Source of the DNA: an uncultured Rikenellaceae bacterium
GTDB taxonomy: Bacteria; Bacteroidota; Bacteroidia; Bacteroidales; Rikenellaceae
Assembly (NCBI GenBank): GCA_944321925.1
Contig: CALUND010000011.1
Span: 62,001 to 126,000, forward strand
Reading direction: 5' to 3'
Length of the DNA stretch: 64,000 nucleotides
Shown here: piece by piece, positions 26,081-35,237 of the stretch
Layout: every line of letters starts with the position of its first letter
Position numbering within the stretch: the stretch's first letter is position 1
Notes under the pieces: model-generated
What the model was told of the DNA's origin: nothing
The model's database searches: none
The model's input: only the letters and a program-made list of their open reading frames with translations
Made by a program: the position numbers and the translations under genes

Positions 26081-28324
26081 ATGAAAAAACTTTTCTACCG
26101 AATTTTCGGTTTGTGCGCCTGCTTCGCGGTTACGGCTTTCACGGCACAGGCGATTGAAAAACCGATCGTCATCGGCAACTACCGCCTGACATTCATCACC
26201 GACAACCTCGTCCGGCTGGAATATGCCAAATGAGGTGCGTTTCTCGACGATTCCACGCTGTTTGCGGTCGATCGCACCCCTCGCGAAGTCGATGTCCGCA
26301 TGGAGCGTCAAGGTCGGAAACACATCTTTTCGACAGCGGCCATGCGTGTGATTCTCGACGCCGACGGATGCCCGTTCGGTCAAAAAAACCTGTCGGTCGA
26401 ATGGACCCAAGAGGGGAAAACGCGTCAATGGCAAGTGCCAAGCGGACAGACGAAGAATCTGCTCGGTCCGCTGGTCACATTAGACGGCGTGGGCGGTCCG
26501 GTTCCTCGCATGGAGGGACTTCTGAGCCGCGATGGCTGGTATCTGATCAGCGACTCGGGAAAAGACGTCTATAAAAACGGAGCGCTGCACTACCGCGATC
26601 GGAATCATGTGCAGGACCTCTATCTTTTCGTCTACGGCACCGATTACAAAGGAGCACTCCGCTCGCTTGCAGCCATCAGCGGACGCGTCCCCATGACCCG
26701 GAAATATGTCCATGGCTCCTGGTATTGCCGCTGGTGGCCCTATACGGCCGATGACTATCGCGAAATCGTACAAGGCTACGAAGAGCATGATTTCCCGATG
26801 GATATTCTGGTCTTCGACATGGACTGGCACCGCAAAGACGCCACCGTCGGACAGGGAGACGCAAATACCCGCGGTTGGACCGGATACAGTTGGAACCGGG
26901 AATTGATCCCCGATCCGGCGGGCCTGATCAAAGAGCTGAAGGAGAAACAGATTTCCGTGGTACTCAACGAACATCCGCACGACGGCATACGTCCTCATGA
27001 AGACATGTACGACGCATTTATCCGCGACCTCGGTGTCGACACGACCCAAACCGGCATCCCCATTTTCGATGCGGGAGACCCCCACTACATGCGCAATTTC
27101 CTGAAACATGCCCACGGCGAGAGCGACTCGATGGGCGTTGCATTCTGGTGGCTGGACTGGCAACAGGACTATCTGTTCCCCACCGTGCGCGGTACAACGA
27201 CCAAACACCTGCCCTGGCTCAACGAGCTCTACTACAACTACTCCCGTAAAAACGGATTGCGCGGGCTCAACTTCTCGCGCTGGGGTGGCTGGGGCGACCA
27301 TCGCCACCCGATCCAGTTCTCGGGCGATGCCGTAGGCTGCTGGGACGTATTGCGTTTCGAGGTCGATCTGACCACCACAAGCGGCAATGCCGGCTGTTTC
27401 TTCTGGGCACACGACATCGGCGGCTTCTACCAGGGCCTCGATCCCGAACTCTACACACGCTGGACCCAGTTCGGACTGCTCAACTCATCGCTGCGCATCC
27501 ACTCCGTAAGCGGTAAAAACATGGATCGCCGGCCGTGGCTCTGGGGAGAACGCGAAGAGAAGGCCATGCGCCGCATCTACCACCTGCGCTCTCAGCTGAT
27601 GCCATACGTCTACAGCAGTGTCAGACAGTGCCATACGGATATGCTTCCCCTGAACCGGGGACTCTACATCGAACAGCCCGCGATCGAAGAGTCGTACCGT
27701 CATCCGGATGAGTTCTTCTTCGGCGATCTGATTCTGGGAGCCCCTATCACGGAAGCGGGCAAAGGAGCCGATTTCACCGTCGACAAACCGGTCTATTTCC
27801 CGGAAGGCAACGACTGGTACAGCCTCTTTACCGGCAAACGGTATGCGGGCGGAACAACGGACACGGTTCCGACACCGCTCGAAGAGTCTCCCGTATTCGT
27901 CAAGGGAGGATGGCCCTTGCCGCTGCAGCCCTACAAGGAGCGGATGGCATCGGCACCGCTCGATACGCTCATCGTACGGTGCTACCCGGGCTATGACGGT
28001 GTCAGCAACACCTACTCCCTCTACGAAGACGACGGCCTGACGACCGATTACGAGCAGGGCATCTATGCGACGACCGCGCTATCTTACAGCAAAAGCGGCA
28101 ACAAGGTCACGGTGAACGTAGCTCCGACCGAGGGCCATTATGCCGGACAGCCCAGCCAACGCGCCTACCGTATCGAGCTGCCGGGTGTACCGGCCAACAG
28201 CCGCGTGAAAGTAGACGGTCGCAAGGTTCGGGCTTCTTACGACTCCACGCTGGGCGGAATCGTGATCGAAGTCAAGAAACGCGACATCCGCCGCAATCTG
28301 ACAGCCGAAATAGAGCTGCAATAG
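26081..28324 (+). pseudogene. GH31 family glycosidase interrupted by an in-frame TGA
   Basis: A 747-codon reading frame from ATG 26081 (signal peptide ending near TAFTAQA) is intact except for TGA at 26231-26233 (codon 51), inside the conserved stretch NLVRLEYAK*GAFLDD. The rest encodes an N-terminal beta-sandwich, a GH31 barrel with probable nucleophile Asp359 (FWWLDWQQD) and acid/base Asp416 (QFSGDA), and a C-terminal beta domain (PTPLEESPVFVKGG). GH31 enzymes cleave alpha-glucosides, alpha-xylosides or alpha-GalNAc; the substrate is not determined. Restart at ATG 26300 would give 674 residues without a signal. One nonsense change or a sequencing error explains it. Confidence 0.85.
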
Positions 28325-28349
28325 CCATAGCAAACCGACCAACGGTCTC

Positions 28350-28386
28350 GACGCCCCGCGAAATGAAACAATATTCGCGGGGCGTC
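28350..28386 (+). terminator. Hairpin terminator after the GH31 gene
   Basis: Perfect 13-bp stem GACGCCCCGCGAA / TTCGCGGGGCGTC with an 11-nt loop, 25 nt past the stop. The T-run is poor (CTGCTTCTC), so termination efficiency is uncertain. Confidence 0.7.
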
Positions 28387-28561
28387 CTGCTTCTCGACTC
28401 CGCCCGTAGTCCAATTCCCGGCCGCTGCGCAATCCTTCCGAAAAACAGGTCCGACACTTTTCCTTCCGGATTTCCAGAACCGAATCCTCTTTTCGATCCC
28501 ACACTACGGCACTTTCATGAAAGTTCTCTGCTTCGGATTTCTCAATCTCGGCATTTATGCT

Positions 28562-28569
28562 TATCTTTG
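28562..28569 (+). promoter_or_regulatory. Upstream promoter -7 box of the DUF4831 operon
   Basis: TATCTTTG followed by T, exact consensus, 115 nt before the ATG. The sequence TTATCTTTG recurs 84 nt downstream. Confidence 0.5.
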
Positions 28570-28645
28570 TAATAAGGTAGGATTCGGCCCGGCCGTGCCA
28601 AACTGAAAAACGCAAGGCTCCAGTTACTGCCACGCTCACCGTTCT

Positions 28646-28653
28646 TATCTTTG
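28646..28653 (+). promoter_or_regulatory. Proximal promoter -7 box of the DUF4831 operon
   Basis: TATCTTTG, exact consensus, 31 nt before the ATG at 28685. The -33 element is not clear. Confidence 0.6.
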
Positions 28654-28684
28654 ACCGTAGAGACAAACCAACTTTACCGAAGTT

Positions 28685-29572
28685 ATGAAAAAACAGATCG
28701 TTTTCATCCTCGCAACGTGTTTCGTTGCGACCGTTGCGGCACAATCGCCCCATGTAGCTCCGATTGGTGTAATCGGCTCTGGTTCCGAACAGACGATCTC
28801 ACTTCCTCAAACTGAACTTGAGGTCCAAATTACCGTACGGACCGAACAGATCGTCACAGGTCCTTACGCCCGTTATGCCCAGAAATACCTCGGCGTGATC
28901 GCCCCGCTGACCGACCGCACCTCCAGTACGATAGAGAGCGCGACGATTCGGCCGGTTTCTCAGGTCATTCCTGCGGCACTCATCGCACCGGCCATACCGA
29001 AAGCAACGTCCCACCTCCGTTCCGAAAACGGCTTCCCCAAAGTGCTCCCCGACAAGATGTCGAACACGCCGCTCAGCCTTGAAGAGAGCGCCCGTGCAGC
29101 AGCAGACCGCATCTATGCACTCCGCAAGGCCCGCATCGAACTCATCACGGGCGAGGCAGGGGAGAATGTTTTCGGAGCAGGACTGAAAACGGCACTCGAA
29201 GAGATCGACCGCATGGAAAACGACTATCTTTCGCTCTTCCTGGGGCGTCAGATCGTCTCTTCGGTGGTCAAATGTTTCACGATCACACCCTCGTCCGACA
29301 AACAGACCTACATCGTCTGCCGATTCTCGCCGCAAAGCGGTGTACTGCCCGACGATGATCTGAGCGGACAGCCCGTGATCCTGGAACTCAAACCGTCTGG
29401 AACGGTCAACACGGCGGAGATTCCCGTCAGCACGAAACCGTCCAAAACCGATCGGCAATACCGCATAGCCGACGAAGTGGCATGCCGACTGATCTTCGAC
29501 AACAAAACCGTTGCTGCCGCTACGCTTCCCATTTTCCAGTTCGGTACGACCGTTTCGGTAGCTTCCCGCTAA
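28685..29572 (+). CDS. DUF4831 family secreted protein
   Basis: 295 residues with signal peptide MKKQIVFILATCFVATVAAQ. The segment TGPYARYAQKYLGV near residue 60 and SLEESARAAADRIYALRKARIELITGE are typical of DUF4831, a Bacteroidota family of unknown function. The C-terminus is beta-rich. First gene of a three-gene operon: the next gene starts on the last base of its stop (TAATG). Confidence 0.88.
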   Translation: MKKQIVFILATCFVATVAAQSPHVAPIGVIGSGSEQTISLPQTELEVQITVRTEQIVTGPYARYAQKYLGVIAPLTDRTSSTIESATIRPVSQVIPAALIAPAIPKATSHLRSENGFPKVLPDKMSNTPLSLEESARAAADRIYALRKARIELITGEAGENVFGAGLKTALEEIDRMENDYLSLFLGRQIVSSVVKCFTITPSSDKQTYIVCRFSPQSGVLPDDDLSGQPVILELKPSGTVNTAEIPVSTKPSKTDRQYRIADEVACRLIFDNKTVAAATLPIFQFGTTVSVASR

Positions 29573-30216
29573 TGAACGCCACCGCCAAAATGGCCGCTCT
29601 GCTCGCTGCCCTGCGCACCGAGATGAACGGAGCCGTGGTCGAAGCCATGGAGGAGCGTGGTATCCACTATCCGCTCAGCTACGGAGTCTCTCTCTCCACG
29701 ATTCGGCGGATCGCTACACCTTATGCCCCCGACCATGCATTGGCACGTCTTCTCTACCGGCAACAAGTGCGCGAACTGCAACTCGCCGCACTGATCGTCG
29801 CCGATCCGAGGCAAATTACCCCGGAAGAGGCCCCATTTTGGCTCGAAGGGGTACAAAACGGAGAACTGGCCGAAAACCTGGCCCGTCTGCTCGGAGAGAC
29901 ACAGCTCGTACCTGTTCTCCTGCAGAAATACACGGGGCGTACGCAATCGCATTTCGTCCGTTACGCCGTCTTGCTGTCCGCAGCCCGGTCCATGCTTTTC
30001 CGGCCCTGTCAAGCCCCGGAGGAGTTGCTCCGAATCCTCTCCGACATGCGTTCCTACGCCTCGTTCCCCGAATTGAGAGCCATGGCCACCTCGCTCACCC
30101 GACTGGCCGCACAAGGAGCCGGGGAGAAGGAGATCGTCACCACATTTCTACAATCCATCGAACATTCCGAGGCATCGTACGACCGTTTTTTGCGGGACGA
30201 GATTTTCCTCAGCTGA
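29572..30216 (+). CDS. DNA alkylation repair (AlkD-like, HEAT-repeat) protein
   Basis: 214 residues from ATG 29572, which overlaps the previous stop by one base. Helical throughout with HEAT-like repeats. RGIHYPLSYGVSLSTIRRIA and LARLLYRQQVRELQLAALIVADP match Bacteroidota proteins annotated as AlkD-type glycosylases, which excise alkylated bases without flipping them. Catalytic Trp/Asp positions of AlkD cannot be confirmed by eye, so activity is not assured. Middle gene of the DUF4831 operon. Confidence 0.75.
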   Translation: MNATAKMAALLAALRTEMNGAVVEAMEERGIHYPLSYGVSLSTIRRIATPYAPDHALARLLYRQQVRELQLAALIVADPRQITPEEAPFWLEGVQNGELAENLARLLGETQLVPVLLQKYTGRTQSHFVRYAVLLSAARSMLFRPCQAPEELLRILSDMRSYASFPELRAMATSLTRLAAQGAGEKEIVTTFLQSIEHSEASYDRFLRDEIFLS

Positions 30217-30222
30217 AACACC

Positions 30223-31689
30223 ATGAAGAACCCACGCAAACGCATTTTCCTCACCGGAGCAACCGGCATCATGGGGTGGGCCGGACTGCAACAACTTCTC
30301 GCCGAGAATCGCCACGACATCACCCTGCTGGCACGACCCAGTAACACGAATCGCCGCAAACTAAAGGCATTGGAGAGGCGCACAGGAGTTCGTATCGTCT
30401 GGGGCGATCTCACCTGTTACGACGACGTCCTGCGCGGCGTTGAAGGAGCCGACTACGTACTCCATGTGGGCGGTATGGTTCCCCCCAGGGCCGACCACGC
30501 TCCGGAGGCCACCATGCGCACCAACATCACGGCTGCCGAACATATCGTACGCGCCATCCGGGCCCAGCCCAATGCGGACGAGATCCGGTTGGTCTATATC
30601 GGCTCCGTGGCCCAGACCAGCGAACGCAACCCGCCGGTACATTGGGGACGCACGGGCGACCCGATCTGCATAAGCACATTCGATTACTACGGACTTTCCA
30701 AAACGATCGCCGAACGGATTATCGTCGAGTCGGGTCTCCGGCGCTGGGTATCGCTTCGGCAATCGGGAATTCTCTATCCCGGCATCTTCCGCAACTTCGA
30801 CCCGATCATTTTTCGCGTCCCCCTGCAGGGCGTACTCGAATGGACCACCCTCGAAGACTCCGCACGACTGCTGGCACGGGTATGCGACGAAGAGGTTCCC
30901 GACACATTCTGGAACCGATTCTACCACGTAAGCAGCGGCCCGACATACCGATTGACCAACTACGAATTCGAAAGACTCCTGTTGCAGAACATCTCCGTTC
31001 CTCCGCCCGAAAAGGTATTCGAACCGAAATGGTTCGCCTTGCGAAATTTTCACGGATTCTGGTTCACCGATGCCGATCGGCTGGAGGCAATCCTGCATTT
31101 TCGGGCCCATATTCCGTGCGACGAATACATGCGTCGTCTCCGGAAAGAGGTTCCCGCTCTCTTCCGCCTTGCGCGGTTCGTTCCCGCATCGGTCATCAAG
31201 ACCTTCATGCGACGTCTCGCCTCCACACCGAAGGAGGGGACGCTCGATTGGATCAAAAACGACGACAGCCCCCGCATCTCGGCCTATTTCGGCAGCAGAG
31301 AGAGATGGGAGAGGATACCCGACTGGGCTCATTTCGACCGCAGCAGGCCCTCCGACACACCGCACGAACTCTCGCACGGCTACGATGAAACCCTACCGGA
31401 AAATTCGCTCGGCATCGAAGAGATGAGATCGGCGGCGGCATTTCGTGGCGGGCGCTGCCTGTCGCAGCAGATGACACCCGGAGACCTCACCACCAAACTC
31501 CAATGGGAATGCCATGCCGGACACCGTTTCGAGGCTTCGCCGGCCCTTATTCTGCTCGGTGGACACTGGTGTCCTTCCTGTCTGCCGACGCCCTGGCATT
31601 ACGACGAAGAGGCGCGCCACAACCCATTCCTTGCTCAGGTATGGCACGCTTCGCACCATTCGGACGAAAACCACGAATACCGGGAGTAG
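30223..31689 (+). CDS. NAD-dependent epimerase/dehydratase with zinc-ribbon-like tail
   Basis: 488 residues. The N-terminal Rossmann domain has the nucleotide motif FLTGATGIMGWAG (9-21) and the active-site tyrosine-lysine pair in YYGLSK, as in extended SDR enzymes. Residues about 290-400 form a helical extension. The C-terminus (about 440-488) holds WECHAGHRFEASP followed by GGHWCPSC, which reads as a treble-clef or zinc-ribbon with two cysteines in CxxC, one further cysteine and histidines. This fusion is unusual. The substrate is unknown. Last gene of the operon, convergent with the thioredoxin gene. Confidence 0.8.
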   Translation: MKNPRKRIFLTGATGIMGWAGLQQLLAENRHDITLLARPSNTNRRKLKALERRTGVRIVWGDLTCYDDVLRGVEGADYVLHVGGMVPPRADHAPEATMRTNITAAEHIVRAIRAQPNADEIRLVYIGSVAQTSERNPPVHWGRTGDPICISTFDYYGLSKTIAERIIVESGLRRWVSLRQSGILYPGIFRNFDPIIFRVPLQGVLEWTTLEDSARLLARVCDEEVPDTFWNRFYHVSSGPTYRLTNYEFERLLLQNISVPPPEKVFEPKWFALRNFHGFWFTDADRLEAILHFRAHIPCDEYMRRLRKEVPALFRLARFVPASVIKTFMRRLASTPKEGTLDWIKNDDSPRISAYFGSRERWERIPDWAHFDRSRPSDTPHELSHGYDETLPENSLGIEEMRSAAAFRGGRCLSQQMTPGDLTTKLQWECHAGHRFEASPALILLGGHWCPSCLPTPWHYDEEARHNPFLAQVWHASHHSDENHEYRE

Positions 31690-31708
31690 ATCGTCTCCAT
31701 CGGGCGCA

Positions 31709-32026
31709 TCACTCTCCCGATGCACGAAGCGCCCGTCCGACAACACCCATCAGATAATCGACACTCACCACACCGCTACCTCGCCAAAGCACCGTTTCTC
31801 CGCGAAACAAGACGAGTGTAGGAGCCGACACAATGCTGTACTCCTGTACCAGGCTGTAATTTTCAGGGGCTTCGATATCGAAAGTGGCCACCTCGACCTG
31901 ACCACCTGCCAACCGACGAAAGCGGTCGAGGATGTCGTGCATGGCCCGGCAGGCGCCGCACCACGACAAATAAAACTCCGCCAGGAGCAACTTTTCGCCT
32001 TCGGCTCTTTTATGAAGATTTGTCAT
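31709..32026 (-). CDS. Thioredoxin-like protein
   Basis: 105 residues from Met at 32026 (MTNLHKRAEGEK). The active site is WCGACRAM, a variant of WCGPC. The cis-Pro loop VSAPTLVLF is present and the length fits a single thioredoxin fold with no signal peptide, so it is a cytoplasmic disulphide reductase or a thiol exchange partner. The 75-nt purine-rich tract lies 150 nt upstream. Confidence 0.88.
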   Translation of the reverse strand: MTNLHKRAEGEKLLLAEFYLSWCGACRAMHDILDRFRRLAGGQVEVATFDIEAPENYSLVQEYSIVSAPTLVLFRGETVLWRGSGVVSVDYLMGVVGRALRASGE

Positions 32027-32178
32027 CGCATTTTCTGTCCTCCTTCTCCGGAACGACGGACAAATAATCCGCCTCCAGGTCAAGCGACCGATAACCAACA
32101 CAATGCAAGAGGCGTGCCCAAACAGAAACTTCCGGACGGGAGCCTCGACGAAATTCTAATTGAGAAGCGAAATTTTTT

Positions 32179-32253
32179 GAGAGGAGAAGAGGGAGTGAAG
32201 TGAAGTGGAGTGAAGTGGGGAGAGGAGAAAAAGGAGAGAAGAGGAAGGAGAAG
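32179..32253. repeat. Purine-rich GA/GTGAA tract
   Basis: 75 nt with only G, A and four T on the plus strand, including overlapping AGTGAAGTG units. It lies between the thioredoxin gene and the acetyltransferase gene, upstream of the former. The transcript on the minus strand would be almost pure pyrimidine. Confidence 0.8.
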
Positions 32254-32284
32254 CCGATAAAACGCGGGAGCTTGACAATCGGCA

Positions 32285-32812
32285 TCAGATACCGAACAGA
32301 CGCTGCAACAGGCAGACATCGGCCCACCCATCGGCAGTGTGGAGCCACCGTTTTTTTGTTCCGATCACCTCGAAACCCCGACCCCGAAACAGGGAAAGGC
32401 TCGGTCCGTTTTCCGTCTCGACATCGCAATAGAGCTGCTGCAGATGCAGCACATCGCGGGCATACTGCGACACCAGATCGAGCGCATCCGCCGCATATCC
32501 GCGATTCCGTTCTTCCGTCTCGAAAATCAGGATGCCGACAGCCGCACGGGCATGCACCGGATCGAAATCGAACAGATCGACCGTTCCGACAGCATCGCCG
32601 GCCAGCGTCTCGATCACAAGACGCATCTGACGCGTTCGGTAGATGTCGTAACGTTGATTCTCGATAAACTCTCTAAGCTGATGGCGAGAAAACGGAGCAA
32701 TCGTATCGCTCACACGCCACACCGAGGAGTCGTTCTCCCAACGATAGAGCAACTCCACGTCGCTCTCCTCCAGGGCGCGCAATCGGACCAGACCCGTTTC
32801 CAAAGCCTTCAT
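32285..32812 (-). CDS. GNAT family N-acetyltransferase (RimJ/RimL type)
   Basis: 175 residues. The start VRLRALEESDVELLYRWEND is typical of RimL/RimJ-like GNATs, and the acetyl-CoA loop appears as ERNRGYAADAL (Q/RxxGxA/G). The C-terminal YCDVETENGPSLSLFRGRGFEVIG is the classic strand-helix ending. It acetylates an amino group of a protein or small molecule; the target is unknown. Its start is 7 nt after the ROK regulator stop, so the two are probably co-transcribed. Confidence 0.9.
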   Translation of the reverse strand: MKALETGLVRLRALEESDVELLYRWENDSSVWRVSDTIAPFSRHQLREFIENQRYDIYRTRQMRLVIETLAGDAVGTVDLFDFDPVHARAAVGILIFETEERNRGYAADALDLVSQYARDVLHLQQLYCDVETENGPSLSLFRGRGFEVIGTKKRWLHTADGWADVCLLQRLFGI

Positions 32813-32819
32813 AGTGCAC

Positions 32820-34049
32820 TCAAAGTCCGATAATGCGATTGCGAATCAACATGGCAGCACCCAGAGCGCCGGCATTTTCGCCCATCTTCGAGAGGCGGAA
32901 CTTGGTATCCTTATAGACGAGGTTGAGCGAATACTTGTTCGTCGAAGCCTTCAACGGCAACATGATGTAATCGCCGGCCCGTGAAAGATTGCCGCCGATA
33001 ATGACCGTCTCGGGATTGAAAATATTGATCAGGAAAGCGATACTCTTACCGATCTTTTCACCCGCCTCCTCAATCAGTTCGATCGAAAGATTGTCGTCGT
33101 TCTTCGCAGCGGCGATGATATCATCAATATGGATATATTCGCCCCGATTGTATTTGTCGCGCAGAATCGTATTAACCCCCTGCTGAATCAACTTCACGAT
33201 CTTCTGTTCGATGGCTATACCCGACACCTCCGTCTCCAGGCAACCCTTCTTTCCGCAGGCACAAATGATCTCGTTGTCGAAAAACGGAGTATGCCCGAAC
33301 TCGCCGGCAAAACCCGATTTGCCGTAGAACAGTTTGCCATCCATGATGATGCCGATAGCCACACCGCGACCGAGGTGGAGGTAGAGCAGGTTCTGGCACT
33401 CTCTCGGATTTCCATTGTTGTATTCCGCGTAACAACGGGCCCGGGTATCGTTCTCCAACAAGGTACGAATCTGGGTCCGCTGCTCGAATATCTCGCACAA
33501 CGACTCTTCGTTCGAAGTGAAATACTTGTAACTTCTGCCCGTGTTGGGATTTACGCGACCGGCGATACATACCCCCATGCCGAGAATCTTACCGCGATCG
33601 ATTCCGCAAGTCCTGACGAAATCCTCCATGCTGCTGCAGATACGCTCCAACGACTGCTGCGTATCTTCCAGTTCGAAATCGGGTACGGTACGCTCCACAA
33701 TGATATTGTTCTGGATATCGGTTATCACGAACAAGATATTGTCCCGGGCGATATTCACCCCCACGAAATAGATGGCCGAATTGGTCAGGCCATAAATATT
33801 TGGACGGCGGCCGCCGTTCGTCTCGATCTTGCCATTTTCGGTAACGAGCTTCTCCTCGACCAACTCACCCACGAGTTTGGTCATCGTCGGGATGCTGATA
33901 TGCAGCTCCTTGGTCAATTCCGCCAACGTAGAGGGACCGTTGACAGCCATATGGGCTACAATATTACGTTTGATGAGGTTATTCTTATGGGCGATACCTC
34001 TTAAAATATCGTCTTCGTGCTTGATAAAAAATTCCTTCAGCGATGTCAT
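32820..34049 (-). CDS. ROK family transcriptional regulator
   Basis: 409 residues. The N-terminal winged helix (about 25-85, STLAELTKELHISIPTMTKLVGEL) precedes a sugar-kinase-like ROK domain with the zinc motif ACGKKGCLETEVSG and the phosphate-loop-like GRGVAIGIIMDG. NagC/XylR-type proteins repress sugar-use genes and release DNA on ligand binding. No sugar genes are adjacent except a co-transcribed acetyltransferase, so the regulon is unknown. A full promoter is visible upstream. Confidence 0.92.
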   Translation of the reverse strand: MTSLKEFFIKHEDDILRGIAHKNNLIKRNIVAHMAVNGPSTLAELTKELHISIPTMTKLVGELVEEKLVTENGKIETNGGRRPNIYGLTNSAIYFVGVNIARDNILFVITDIQNNIIVERTVPDFELEDTQQSLERICSSMEDFVRTCGIDRGKILGMGVCIAGRVNPNTGRSYKYFTSNEESLCEIFEQRTQIRTLLENDTRARCYAEYNNGNPRECQNLLYLHLGRGVAIGIIMDGKLFYGKSGFAGEFGHTPFFDNEIICACGKKGCLETEVSGIAIEQKIVKLIQQGVNTILRDKYNRGEYIHIDDIIAAAKNDDNLSIELIEEAGEKIGKSIAFLINIFNPETVIIGGNLSRAGDYIMLPLKASTNKYSLNLVYKDTKFRLSKMGENAGALGAAMLIRNRIIGL

Positions 34050-34084
34050 TCCTCAAATTCTATCAATCTTTTTTCAAAGCCAGG

Positions 34085-34117
34085 CAAAGATAATAAATTT
34101 TTTTCAAAATTAACCAA
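34085..34117 (-). promoter_or_regulatory. Promoter of the ROK/acetyltransferase operon
   Basis: Minus strand TTGG (34117-34114), 21-nt spacer and TATCTTTG (34092-34085) followed by C: exact -7 box with a reasonable -33 element. 36 nt before the ATG. Confidence 0.7.
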
Positions 34118-34163
34118 TCTCTTCGACACCCATTTAATTTACCCTTCAAACAACAAAAACAGT

Positions 34164-34190
34164 GTGGGCGATCTCTTTTTGAGACCGCCC
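34164..34190 (-). terminator. Terminator after fabD
   Basis: Minus strand stem GGGCGGTCTC / GAGATCGCCC (one G-T pair) with an AAAAAGA-type loop, followed by ACACTGTTTTTGTTG. 22 nt past the fabD stop. Confidence 0.8.
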
Positions 34191-34211
34191 ATAACTAAAG
34201 TAAAACTTTAA

Positions 34212-35099
34212 CTAAAGTGTCTGTTTTGATTCGACTTCTACCGTACTATCAATCTTTGAGATAAGCCCCTTCAATACAGCTCCAGGACCCAGTTCCACAA
34301 AGCTCGATGCACCGTCGGCAATCATGTTGCGGACTGTCTGCGTCCACCGTACCGGCGAGGTAAGTTGTGCGATCAGATTGGCTCGGATTTGCGCCGGATC
34401 GGAGTATGGTTTTGCATCCACATTCTGATAAACAGGACAAATCGGAGTCTGGAACGGAGCCTCTTTGATGGCCGCTTCCAACTCAACGCGTGCAGGCTCC
34501 ATCAGCGGAGAGTGGAAAGCACCACCTACAGGAAGACGCAAAGCGCGTTTCGCACCGGCCGCCTTCATCTTTTCGCAAGCCGCATCCACCGCCTCGATCG
34601 TTCCCGAAATCACCAACTGACCCGGGCAGTTGTAGTTGGCCGCCACAACCACACCATCGACACTCGCGCAAAGCTCTTCCACCGTCCGGTCATCGAGCGC
34701 CAACACCGCAGCCATCGTGGATGGAGCGGCTTCGCACGCCTTCTGCATGGCCTGCGCACGTTTCGACACCAATCGGAGACCATCCTCGAAGCCGAGAGCA
34801 CCGGCAGCGACCAATGCGGAAAATTCGCCGAGCGAATGGCCGGCGACCATATCGGGATTGAAGGCGTCGCCCATCGATTTAGCCAGGATGACCGAATGAA
34901 GAAAGACAGCCGGCTGAGTCACGAAAGTCTGTTTCAACTCATCAGCCGTACCGGAAAACATGATATCCGTGATTCGGAAACCGAGAATATCGTTTGCAGT
35001 CTCAAAAAGTTTTTTGGCTTCCGGGATGCCCTCGTAGAGCTCCTTACCCATTCCGGAGAATTGGGCTCCCTGTCCGGGGAAAACAAATGCTTTTGCCAT
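34212..35099 (-). CDS. fabD: Malonyl-CoA:ACP transacylase
   Basis: 295 residues. FPGQGAQFSGMGKELYE at the N-terminus, nucleophile serine in GHSLGEFSALVAAG, and the catalytic-His region GGAFHSPLMEPA are all intact. FabD loads malonate onto acyl carrier protein for fatty-acid synthesis. A single-gene unit with its own promoter box and terminator, divergent from plsC, which uses the acyl chains made from its product. Confidence 0.97.
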   Translation of the reverse strand: MAKAFVFPGQGAQFSGMGKELYEGIPEAKKLFETANDILGFRITDIMFSGTADELKQTFVTQPAVFLHSVILAKSMGDAFNPDMVAGHSLGEFSALVAAGALGFEDGLRLVSKRAQAMQKACEAAPSTMAAVLALDDRTVEELCASVDGVVVAANYNCPGQLVISGTIEAVDAACEKMKAAGAKRALRLPVGGAFHSPLMEPARVELEAAIKEAPFQTPICPVYQNVDAKPYSDPAQIRANLIAQLTSPVRWTQTVRNMIADGASSFVELGPGAVLKGLISKIDSTVEVESKQTL

Positions 35100-35130
35100 A
35101 ATTTTCTGGGTTTTTAAGAAAATTCCGGGG

Positions 35131-35138
35131 CAAAAGTA
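35131..35138 (-). promoter_or_regulatory. Promoter -7 box of fabD
   Basis: Minus strand TACTTTTG followed by C, exact consensus, 32 nt before the fabD ATG. Confidence 0.65.
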
Positions 35139-35237
35139 ATGAAAGTTTTTGATTAAATGTTGATAATTCGTTGGACTCCGGACGAGTTTTCTATGGAAAA
35201 ATCGCTAAAATTGTCAGTTATTTTTATAGAGGTAAAG

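Larger units (their letters stand above)
28387..28684. other. Leader region of the DUF4831 operon
   Basis: About 300 nt with no gene. It contains two exact -7 boxes, TATCTTTG at 28562-28569 and at 28646-28653, annotated separately. Confidence 0.55.

Noticed and set aside
26231..26233. Selenocysteine or stop-codon readthrough at the GH31 TGA
   Set aside because: No convincing hairpin follows and GH31 enzymes are not known selenoproteins; a point mutation is simpler.
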